A stretch of DNA of 64,000 nucleotides, taken from Pristionchus mayeri. Taxonomy: Eukaryota > Nematoda > Chromadorea > Rhabditida > Neodiplogasteridae. The position numbers were made by a program, and so were the translations under genes. The stretch spans positions 36,840,995-36,904,994 of the forward strand of contig BTRK01000001.1 in the NCBI GenBank assembly GCA_036245805.1. The letters are read 5' to 3'. Under the pieces are notes generated by a model. That model searched no databases and was not told the DNA's origin. It saw only the letters and a list, made by a program, of their open reading frames with translations. Shown piece by piece: positions 12,148-23,000 of this stretch (position 1 is the first letter of the stretch; the number at the start of each line of letters is the position of its first letter).

Positions 12148-12275
12148 GTAGATAATAGTGATGCCAAAACGGCGCGCGCTCTCCTCGTTTCACACGCTCT
12201 CTCGCCGGTCAGACAGAGTGAGAGAGCGTGTGAAACGAGGAGAGCGCGCGCCGTTTTGGCATCACTAGTAGATAA
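12148..12275. mobile_element. Perfectly palindromic MITE with 8-bp target duplication
   Basis: The element (12156-12267, 112 bp) has near 48-bp perfectly matched inverted arms starting TAGTGATGCCAAAACGGCGC and a 16-base central loop. The direct repeat GTAGATAA flanks it at 12148-12155 and 12268-12275. Perfect arms imply recent insertion or continued conversion; the 8-bp duplication suggests mobilisation by a hAT transposase. The inner part (CACACGCTCTCTC ... GAGAGAGCGTGTG) is shared with a hairpin family found elsewhere in the window. Confidence 0.88.
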
Positions 12276-12841
12276 TATGGAGAAATGGTACGTCTCCCCT
12301 CAGTTTGCGTACTCTCTCGCAGGTTAGAGAAAGCGAGAGAGCACGGAAATTGGAGAGAGTCAGACGATTAACCGCTCCTTTGCCAATCAAAAACTGGCGA
12401 GAGATCAAATCCAAAGAGAATTAGACTTGTCCAATGATAGCCTCTGACGTCATTCGTACTGATGATGGAGAGCGAGACTACGGTAGGTTACGGTAGTCAG
12501 TTCACGATCGGAACCATCGGCAAGGCAACAGGGTTTCCTGAAACTCTAGCCTATCGATTCAGTCTCATTAAACCCCGCTCAGATAAGCGAGGCGCAGCCA
12601 TTGCCAAAAGCAACGTTCAAGCATTCGTAGCTCGATACCCGAAGGCAGAACCACAAACAGCAAGAGCTTGCATCTGGCAAGAACTGCTTCACAGGATCAA
12701 ATTGGGTTTTTCATGGTTCATAACCGAACGTGATCGAACTTCGGCGGAAATGGAACGACCCTGAGGAGAGGGCGCTGTCTGCACGCGCCGGATTAGAAAC
12801 CGCCTGGAAAGCAAGGGATAATGCAAGCAAAAACTTCTCTC

Positions 12842-12872
12842 TGGCCGGGAATTGATCCCGGCCAGAGAAATT
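12842..12872. repeat. tRNA-Asp-derived hairpin
   Basis: The sequence TCTCTGGCCGGGAATTGA followed by TCCCGGCCAGAGA is a near-perfect hairpin made of the 3' half of the local tRNA-Asp (T-arm plus acceptor strand) folded against its own complement. It has no D or anticodon arm, so it is not a functional tRNA. Confidence 0.7.
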
Positions 12873-12885
12873 ATACGAAATTATC

Positions 12886-12950
12886 TCGGCAGTCAGTCAT
12901 CGCGAGAGAGTGTGTTGGTTGGGGGAAAGCAATGGGAACTAGAGGGCTGT
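12886..12950 (+). repeat. 65-bp direct repeat, copy 2
   Basis: Second copy of the block at 12041-12105, with a handful of substitutions. It lies between the tRNA-derived hairpin and the RTE retrotransposon fragment. Confidence 0.7.
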
Positions 12951-12954
12951 CAGA

Positions 12955-13600
12955 GACGTGAGCTCCGTTGTGACGGATCCCTACGGACGGTGCTTCTGAG
13001 GAGGAAGAGTGCAGCCTGGGCCGCCTTCGGGAGCATCAGAGAGGTCACATCGCAACTCCGAGATGCGAAGCTACTAGAGAGGCTCTCTTCGACTCTCACG
13101 TCCTTCCCGTCCTCTGCTATGGTGCCGAAACTTGGCCTCTAACGAAGACAGTCCTCTCCTTCGTGCAGACTACTCATCGTGCTCTGGAGAGGTCACTTGA
13201 CGGGACGAGCCTTCACACGATGCGAGAAGCGAACCGAAGCAGCGAAGATATCCGACGCCTCTCCCTCCTCACCGACCCAGTCGACTACATCAGGAGCGCG
13301 AAGCATCGCTGGGCTGGGCACGTACTGAGACAAGACGACGATCGATGGTCTATGAGAGTCACGCAGTGGTTCCCACCTCCCGATCTCACTCGCCCACCAG
13401 GAAGACCACCCGCCAGATGGAGAGATTCGATCGAGGAGTACGCGAAGATGCTCTACAGCACCGGACGATCCGCCAGATCTTCCGCTACGAGAGCCCCCTA
13501 CCACCATTGGACTACGCGAGCACGCGATAGGGAAGACTGGCGGACTTGTGATCCACGCGGCACCGGCCGTTGAAGATGGATCTTCTAAGTATCTAAGTAA
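12955..13600 (+). mobile_element. 5'-truncated, frameshifted RTE-type non-LTR retrotransposon
   Basis: The translated blocks match the C-terminal region of RTE-clade polyproteins: a segment LRRKSAAWAAFGSI, then in another frame (shift at about 13078) LFDSHVLPVLCYGAETWPLT, then RWAGHVLRQDDDRW, PGRPPARWRD and a terminal EDWRTCDP, with a stop at 13574. The conserved RWAGH...RW...RGRPP..RW signature is diagnostic of RTE (known family feature). The reverse transcriptase catalytic domain is missing. The 3' end has a short CTAAGTA-like repeat at about 13586-13602. It is a dead fragment. Confidence 0.85.
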
Positions 13601-13602
13601 GT

Positions 13603-14061
13603 ACTACCAGAGTCATGCGCTTCCGTGCTCGTATTTCTTATCTGAACGTCGTCTAAATTTCTTCGCAATCAACAGATAAATCACTGGTCCTTCTCAGCAC
13701 GATGTCATATCTTAATTACCCATTGAAACTGAGTTATATAATTTGAGGTTTTCGTTATTTTTACGGCTCAAGAAGTGAGCTATTCTCTCGAGCTATTCTG
13801 CAAATATCGGAATAGATTTAGACCAGTGAGAAATACTTTCCTGCATCATTTAACATGAATGTTATTGAGACAACACTGTTAAGTAATCGATACTTTATCG
13901 AGTGGCCGGGTCAGTTATTAGCCTAGTCGGAATGAGCAGGTTCTTCTCCAATTCGAGAATGGGCACTAATTGGAGGGGGAATGGGGAAAATAAGACAACT
14001 CGCATCAGATGGGCCTCGTCACAGGCTACAATGTACACGTTTCCCCGTTGCATCTAAGACA
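13603..14061. other. Region without a recognised gene
   Basis: Between the RTE fragment and the stop codon of the acyltransferase gene I see no exon or clear repeat. It probably contains the 3' UTR of the minus-strand acyltransferase. Confidence 0.4.
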
Positions 14062-17000
14062 CTACTCAGGCACCACGATCTCCGGTATGTTCAGCGTGTT
14101 GTTGTTGCTGCCGAGTACGCCGTTCATTGAGAGCCGCCGAGGTGCCGGCGACTTGGCACCGAGTGGTGCCGAGTGGGCACCGAACAGGACAGGTTTGGTA
14201 CCCGCCAGCTCTTCGGACAGCGTCCGGTCGACGGGTGGAGCCGCCAGCAAATACGGCGCGTTTTCCTGAAAGAGATGGTGAATTGACGGAACTCGGTGAA
14301 GAATGGGATGGGAAGAAGAAATGAGAGCGTAAGAGCTACTATGTTTCACAGAATTTGAGTGCAAAATTGAGACATAAATAAGGTTAATGTCAAGTTTTCA
14401 TCCAAAACGCCACAGAAATGGTCATATGAAACGCGATTCTCGCTAGGGAAAAGAGGGAATGAACGAGTGGGAAATGTTCCCTCGCCGGCGGAGTGGCCGA
14501 GCGGTCTAAGGCGCTGGTTTTAGGCACCAGTCATTCGTGGCGTGGGTTCGAATCCCACCTCCGTCAAACCTTTTGCCATGTTTTGCTGGTGAAGCTACAT
14601 TCAATTTACCTTATCACACTCAACAGTGGCGCTCAGCAAGTGCGCCAGCGCCTGCTGCTGCGTTTCCCGCACCTTTGCCTGCTCCGGTTTCCTGAAAGTG
14701 GCAGTGTTTTATGTGGTCGCTTCATCCGCGTCAGTGCACCACTTGTGCGTCGATTTCAGAAACGACGTACTTGTACCAGAAGGAGCCGTCGAAGACCGCG
14801 GGCGTCACCTCGGAGGCGTCAGCGATTTCGTCGTGGACGCGAGTGGCGAATTCAGAAGCCGACTCGTTGAGGTCTCGTCGCATCCTGATATGGGAAACAG
14901 TTAGAAATTCAGGCTATTTCACGGTATTGATCTGAGAAATGGGCCAGGAAGAGCTATAGCCAAAGATTACATCGCACGAATGTTAACAACTGTCGTCAAG
15001 TTCAGACCGTATTGGGCGTTCGTAGTAGTGTCTGGAAAATTCCGATGCTTACTTGGGCAGGTAGGTGATCTTGTACACAACAGCCCACGATGTGAGCAGG
15101 CGGACCATGTAGTCCTGCAAAGAGACTCATTTTACTATTTTTTCTCATTACTGGAGGAATTTCAACAGGGAAAGCGATAATTAAATTAATTAAAATAATT
15201 AATTAAGATAATTAATTAAAAGCTTACAAACTAGGATTTTGTGCAAATTGCGGGTTATTGCTCACCTTGAACAGGTCCTCCGACCAGAAACCATCACCGA
15301 AGCGCGAGTCTTGCCTGGAATTTTCCGGTTATTCTCAAAGATCAAAGATCAATTTTCTTACCGAATAGCGATCGGGTGAATGTCCACGTCACGCACGAAG
15401 ATCGCCCTTCTGCAAGAAGAATAATTGGAGATCAGAGATAAGATACCAACGATCAGAGATCAAAGACCAACCTGAACTGCAGCAGCTGCGTGTTGTTCGA
15501 GCAGTATCCCTCGGGGAAGAAGAGCACGGGCACGGGATTCTGAAACGAACTCTTTTTTTTGAGTTTTCGCATATGATAAAGTCAGTAATTGTGACAATTA
15601 TTCATCACAAATCAATCATTATAAACGGGTGAGTAAGGCAGTTCCTTTTTGATATAGTGAATGTATTCAGATGTAGAAGATTGGTACAACATTTTATCTC
15701 TCCCATTCACCTTGGCAGCCTCTAGTACGTTCTCTGCGAAGCTCCGCCTCTCCTGCACACTTGCCCTGTCCAGCCACAGCGTGGGAATGATGCGCGCCGC
15801 CATCTGCTCCATCAGACCTACAAAGAGGAAGAGTACGGTAGATCTCATCATTCCCCCGATCAGGATCGCAGCAACCACTTGTTCACAATTTATCATCTCC
15901 TGATTCCCTAATGCATTGCATGACTCCTCGTCATTTACAAGGAATAAGTAAGGAGAAGAAGAGAGGAGCCGAAGAAATGGCATTCTCCCCCACCAATGAG
16001 GAGGATGCTGTTTCACGGCCCTTTGTTGTCTTAAAGGGACCTGGCACTCTTAGAACATTGAAGCCCAGATGAAATGTATCACCTTTCCGATCATCTTTGC
16101 AAAAAAAATTTAAAATTAAAATTAATTATTAAGCAGAGAATGAACACCAAAGTTCAAGACCGGAGCCGGGTTCTAGGCTGGGTGCAGAAACTGCGGAAAG
16201 TTATGGCGCACGCTCGGTCTACACCAATTTTCACCGTATTTATTTTTACCGTATTTTCATCGATTTTTATGTATTTTCAACTTTTTCCATTACCCATATT
16301 TATCGAACATACAATATCTGATTCAGCATAATGGAAATAGCGAGACCTAAACGGTGTTTCTTGTGTAACGAAGTAGCTCTGTGGACAAAACGGTTTCCCC
16401 CCGCTAGTCGACCGTCAAGGCAGAAAGAATGGATTCTACGACAGAACAAAGATGAGGATGAGACGACAGATCTTCTCAAAAGACACCTAGAGAAACAAGA
16501 TCCGCGATGGTGCGATCGGCACTTCAACAGACAAATCGACGATCTACCAATCGATGTGAGTTCCCTTACCGTAATCTTCCTTTCTCGTTGCTATCTTGTA
16601 TAAATAAATCAAGATTCACTTGAACTATGGGCTTCCAGCTTCGGCCTGGTCCCGTAAGAACTCTCACTCTGCCTACCGTACCCCTTCGAACCACGAGGCC
16701 GGCAGACCTTCATCCCAAGACGCTTCAAAACTCTCGGTTGCATGGATCACCATCATGGCATGAGCGGGCGAGTCCTGCTCAGCAACATCCTTACCCACTT
16801 GGCATTATTATCATTCGTTTCTAAATATATCTCAATCACCAGCTAAAGAGACATTCAGAGTGAGACGGGATCTCCTCGTGCTCCACTGTCGTCACTCTCA
16901 TATGAAGAAACACTAAATGTAAGTCTTTATGCAATATTTTCATAAATTACATGTTCTATTGCCACAACGAGCATAACGAGCAACGATGAAAACATACCAC

Positions 17001-20000
17001 TGGAAAACAATGTACATGATACAATTACGAAAAGAGAACAATGAAAAACGAAGAGAAAAAAATTCAGCCTGTTTGGTCGACTGCCTCCCTCTCCCTCAAC
17101 GATTCAATCGATGTCGATTCCTGGAATGATACTGATGAAGTTGTGCCCAAGAAATTTAAAAGTGCTGTTTCCACAGCTACTATGGCTACTGTGGAACCCG
17201 AGGTTAGTGGGTTATGAGGGATATGCTAGAATAAATAGATTCTAGGATACGGAGTATCGATATTCCTAAGATAGCATGCATGAGGAGGAGGATCATGAGA
17301 TTGATGAGGAAGAGGCCGAGAGTATTGATGTAGCCAGGCGCTATGGAATTATTGAGCATAGCTGCTTGATGCGCTTGTTTCAACGGTGTGAAGAGTGCGG
17401 GGCTCGACTCGACCGAAGTCTAATCGAGACGAGGACTGAGGGTAGTGCGCTGATAGTGAACTACGATTGCCTGGAATGCAAAGCTAGCATCAAGAAGGAC
17501 AGGAGAAGGTTGGGAGAGGGAAAAGCCAAGTGTACTCGGCCAATCACTTCATTCCCATCGCATCTTTCATCACAGGCATGAGACCTGCGGTGAGGAAAAA
17601 TACTACGAAAAAATCTAAACTAAAAACTTCAGAGATTGCATGATTGGTCGAGTTTGCTAGGAATGGATTTGTCGTCTGAAAGACAAATGCGGAAAGTAGT
17701 AAGCGAAATAGGGAGTGTTGCAATTGAGCGAGTGCACGAGGAGATGCAGGAGATAGTGCGGGAAGTAGCAGTGAACGCATCGGTGGTAAATAGGAAGCTA
17801 TTAAGCATGATCATTAAAAGTAGCGTTTAGGGTAAGGGGCTGCAAGTGTCAATAGATGGTCAATTCGACTGCCCCGGCTTCACCTCGACTAATAATAAGG
17901 ACACCGTAATTGATTGTCATACGAAACTGGCATTGGCAGGAGTTGCGATGCATAAGAATATGCCAGGGATAGGTATAAGGGATTGTGAATGCCGAAAAAT
18001 AATACATACTCTAGATGGAATTTCTATTCGTATGGAGTCCGAGGGAGTAAAGAGAGCTCTGGTTGAGCTTAACGATGCAGGGATAGAGATAACGTGAGCT
18101 ATTGTTGTAACTAAGATGAAATAAGTTTTATGCTAAGCACGCGAGTTGGTGACCAAAATGCAATGGTTAATAAGAAACTGCGAGAGGAGCCCAAAACTGC
18201 ACATATTGAAGTACTCAATGATTGGTGGCACGTCCAGCGACCAATAAGAAAAGAATGGTGGAAGGTTGGGACGAGAACATATATTTCTTTTAAAAAATAA
18301 TGACCATTTAGCTCGTAAAAGCCAATCCCGCACTCGCTCCAATTTATCAGAAGTTTTTCAACCATCTATATTGCGTCCATAATAAATACCCTCTATTGAA
18401 AGATCGAAAACGTGCACTAGAAGTAGTTAGGTCGTTCGTCATGCACATCCAGGGGAAGCATAAATGGAACAAGGTGAACAAATATTGCGATCGCAATGAA
18501 ACAATTCAATAATAGGGCGATGGCTTCGAACTTGTCACCAAGTGTGAGCATGGTAGACTAAAGAGGCAGAAGAAGGGCGAAAAGCGAGAGATACTGATGG
18601 TTAGTCAATCTGCGAGACCATATTCGAAAATTATATCATGATTCGCAGGCAAATTCTGATGAGCTTGAGTTGATTCGCTCTCTGGTCTTTGCACCAAGAT
18701 TCGAAAAGGCATTTTTGAATGCGGCTTCATTGATCGATACATCGATCAATGAGTGCTACCACTCACTGAGCTTGATGTATGCCCCGAAGATGCTTGCATG
18801 GTTAGTAAAACAATGGACAACTAGATCAGCATTAGCGAATAATAAGTTCAGCTCGCCCCCATACTACAAGCTGAAAATGCGAGTATCGATGCTCCATTAC
18901 AATGGCCTTATGCTCGATGACTGGGGCAGAGAGCCGAAATAGGCAACACTGTTCTCAAGAGGAAGGGACGCTTGGTGGAAGCCACCAAAAGAAAGAGAGG
19001 AGCAGGCACCCATGTTTGGAGGGGCGAGGTGAATAATTAGCTTTCCCGAAATACAACTAAAATAAATTCAACATTTATTTATTTCCAGATATTGGCGGAA
19101 AGCTTGAAAGTACGGGAGGAGCTGAGCGAGGCAAGGGAAGTCGCGCGACTGGGTATCCCAGAGGACGATGTGTATGACGAGCTAGTGAACTGGTGGGATG
19201 TGAAGGAGAAGGCAAAGCGAGAGTCGGGCTACGACATGTATGAAGAAGAGCAATTGGACTTCGGGGATTCTAGCGAGGATGAAGAATTCGAGGTTTCGCA
19301 GCGCAGTGTGGAAATCTAGTTATTACTGTACCCGCAATATGTTATATTTGCCAGTACTTTTTTTGTCTTCACAAAATCAAAACTAGCCAACCTATATGTC
19401 CTTGGCGAGACGTCCGAGCTTGGTCACGGGCGTCCACTCCTTCTCTACTTCCTTTCCTCCGCGTCCACCACTGCATAAAAAATATTTTTATGACACGAGG
19501 GAGAACAATTCGACTTTTTGAAAATACTGGAAACGTATATTCCTTTTTTAACCCGCTCGAGGCACGCGTTATAAGGGTTTAAAAAGTATTCATTCGAGAT
19601 AATATGAAATTTCTAGTGGCATTGGATGGTCTGGTACCTCGTGGTATGGTCGTGGTACTACGTGATGCATTCCTGGTACCTGCACTACTATGTGATACGG
19701 ATCTGGTACCGAATTGCCGATTTTGTCCTACATGGTACCAGGAATGGTATGGTGCTGACGTGATAAAGAGTACCCACTCACCGAGATAATCAATCTTCAA
19801 TAGAGACGAAGGCCTTGAAGCGGGTGCAGCACCCGGCTCTGCAATAACAAAAATGTCGCGCATATCGATAATGTTCGAAGTACACGAGTACATCAAACGT
19901 CCTTGAACACGCATTGCCAATTTTGCGTTATATCGGACCAGGCGATACATCTTTTTCACCTATTCACAGTATTACAAACCTGGTCTGCTTCTGGACGGGC

Positions 20001-23000
20001 ACGATCTTGAGAACCTCCTCCTTCAGGTTGGAGCAGAGATAGTCGATGATCTCGAACTTCTGAAATTATATAGGCACTGATAATCCGCCTTTGAAAAATA
20101 ATACATAAAATGGATCCGGCGGGGTGCCTAAGAAAAATGAAAAAAAAATCATGTGAAAATTATTCTTCAAATCAAGTCGCCGTCAAAACTTATCTCTAAA
20201 TTGCTCGATTTTTCATATTATATTGCTCACAGCACCATTTTCGAACCACGAAAATAAGGGGAATATTTTAAAGCTGTCGAAATCCATAAGAACAACCAAG
20301 CAAAACATTTAAGAAAAATCGATAATCGCTAAGCGCATTTCGAGCAGTAAGTATTTTTTTAACTAAATAATTTAATATTTATAAATCGATATAAATATTA
20401 ATTGTATAGTAGAGTTAAATAGCAACCTATTATTGAGCGATGAGCGTTGGTTTGAAAGGCTCAAAATGAAAACACAGGAAATTCGCGTGGCTAATAAGCA
20501 GTAGCGCGTGAAACAGTTATCCATGAACGATTTGTAACAAATTATTCTCCTTTTTCAGACCAAGAACAACATCAGGACATTTTATTTGATCGAAAAAGCG
20601 TACCTTTCTTGCACATGAAGGCCTTCTTTTCGGCCGTGGGCTGGAAACGTCCGTGGCTGACCTTGGAGGAAGTGTCGATCCACTTGAGGGTAAACTTCTC
20701 GCCAGTCGACCCCTTGAACGGAAGAAGATGAAGTACATAACGCGTATTCTACCTACAAAACCTGCACACTAAACATATGAATATATTACAGGGAAGAACA
20801 ATTTCGCAGAGAAGACCTCGAAAAGACCTTACTCTTCTTTTTACGTGCTCTTTCGCCAGTCATGAAGCAATATAGGGTGCGATAAGGAGAAAGTTGGGCA
20901 ATTTTCCCCGAAGATATGAGTCAAAATATAGAATTGACGACCAAAATAAACGGGACAAACCTTGCTGGGAGGAAGGGGCGAACGAGATCATCTTGTTTCC
21001 ATCGATGTTGGTGTTCATCACACGATGGATGTGCTGGAACTTCTCGGGCATAGTGAGGGACGGTATGGCTCTCTGTAATGCGCACAATATTATAGTTTAA
21101 CAAACCATAAAACACACGCCACGGCAAAGAGACGGAGGTCACCAGGCTCGTTCAACGAGGCAACATTCTAGCGTGATAGACTGGGTTCGTGTCGTGGATT
21201 TCAAGTGGGGAATGTTCAAAATAGTGATTAGCTTGACGCAAACTAGAAAATAAGCACTGAATGAGCAAATAATACAAAGAAAATGCCAAGAGAACGCCGG
21301 AAAAGCACCAGAAGCACCGAGAGGAACTTGGCAAACTGCCAAATCCCACCATCTCACTGTTTAGCGGACCATAGCATATGAACGTTACTCTCGTACTGGG
21401 TATTTCAATACCGTACTTTTAACTGCATATATTAATTATTAAATTAATTTGTATTATTTTTTATTTTCATTTATCATAATATTTGACCATTTAAAGTGAA
21501 ATGAAATAAATTCATGATATAATGCCAAATCCCTTTAAGACACTAGCTCAGTAAATATCGAGGACAGGGCGGACTTAGTATTGGAAAAATTCTCTGATCC
21601 AGACCCAAATTATTTTGTGGGTGCCCCCAGGTATGGTGATCACTGTTTGTGGTTTCATTTGGCGATCGGTTGTGAAACATCTTTGTGGCGGGTTTTTGAA
21701 AATCGAAAAATGGTATTTTTCAAAATTGCGGAAAAAAATTTCAGGACCAAAGTTGATGTGGATTATCATCGGGTTTACCTAGAGTATGAAAAATGCGTAT
21801 AAGGTGATATGGTACCTTCATCGCAAACTGACTTTTCCGCAAATTTTTTGATAATTTTTAGTACTACGCTCAAACAAAAAAGTTTCGCTAAAAATGAACA
21901 ATGCCATCTTGTAGAGCGTAAAGTTCCACATCCAACAGTGTTTATCACGAAAAAAGTTAGGCGACCTAAATTAGGGAAAATCGCCCTACAACACAATCGG
22001 ATTTTTTTTTCTTTTTCAAATCCCTTCAAGTTTATACTCAAAATGTTCCCCCCGTCAAGCTGATCATTTTTTATGCCAGGCACTTTTCACCAAAATGTAT
22101 TTGAAGCTCGCAAATGCGAGTTATATGACGATTTTTTCGAAAATTGAACGACAGTTTTTTCGCTTGCGTTTTCGGAAGAAATGAAATACACCAGTTTGTA
22201 GGGCTCGGAATTCCCCGCATAACACTCATTTTCACAAAAAAATACAATACGTCAGCCTAAAATACGTCATTATAATGATTCATCTGCCACTCACAGTTTC
22301 TCCATAACTTGTCACGTTGTTTTCTCTCAACACTATACCTCTCGAAACGAGCGGAATGGTATTTCCATAAGAATGTCATGAAGAATGAAGAAGGGTATTC
22401 CTCTTCACCCCCCCACTCCCTACTCCCCATTCTCCAATGCTCACCAATGATGCCGGTGTGTCTCTGGCCAGTGACCAGGTAGGAGTGCCCCGAGGCGGGT
22501 ATGTCCGCAGTCAGAATATGCGCGTCATTGGGAGTGAGATGAGCGGAGACCGCGAAACCTGCAATTAGGAGAAGATTGCAAGGTGGAACGACATCCATCC
22601 GTTATTCTAGTATCTTCCATCTATCTCTCTGTATAATGTGATGTACTTGACAATGTGGTACGCAAAGTGATCATAGAGGAATTTCAAGGAAGATGAAACA
22701 CTGAATATTTATAAAACGAAAATCAAAGATCGCATCTCCTCACCACTGCCCTCTGGTCGGTACTGCTCCTGGGTGTACTCGGCGACGACGCCCGTGCCAG
22801 CACAGAAGATTCTGGAGAAAAAAAACATTTTTGTTTCTTGACAAAGCTGGATGAGATCTCGCTCTTTCATTTCTTCGCACTTTTACTAAATTGTAGAAGC
22901 GAATGGATGGAACATCCTTGTGGAAATCAATAAATCAATTTTTAAAAAAACATATTCTTGCAATGCAACCGGTCTAGAGAGTGTGATACTTAGAATAACG

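Larger units (their letters stand above)
16031..21538 (+). mobile_element. Kolobok-type DNA transposon (5500 bp) with captured ribosomal protein fragments
   Basis: The element spans 16035-21534. Its termini are AGGGACCTGGCA (left) and the complement of AGGGATTTGGCA (right), and it is bounded on both sides by TTAA (16031-16034, 21535-21538). A TTAA target duplication with short AGGG-type inverted repeats is characteristic of the Kolobok superfamily (known). The left 3.3 kb encode a THAP-domain transposase; the right 2 kb carry antisense exon fragments of RPS2, RPL3 and RPS18. It is inserted in intron 10 of the acyltransferase gene, on the opposite strand. Decay in the transposase suggests it can no longer move on its own. 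Confidence 0.85.

Noticed and set aside
15612..16016. 134-codon minus-strand ORF
   Set aside because: Only 15711-15817 of it is the acyltransferase exon; the remainder is intron read-through.
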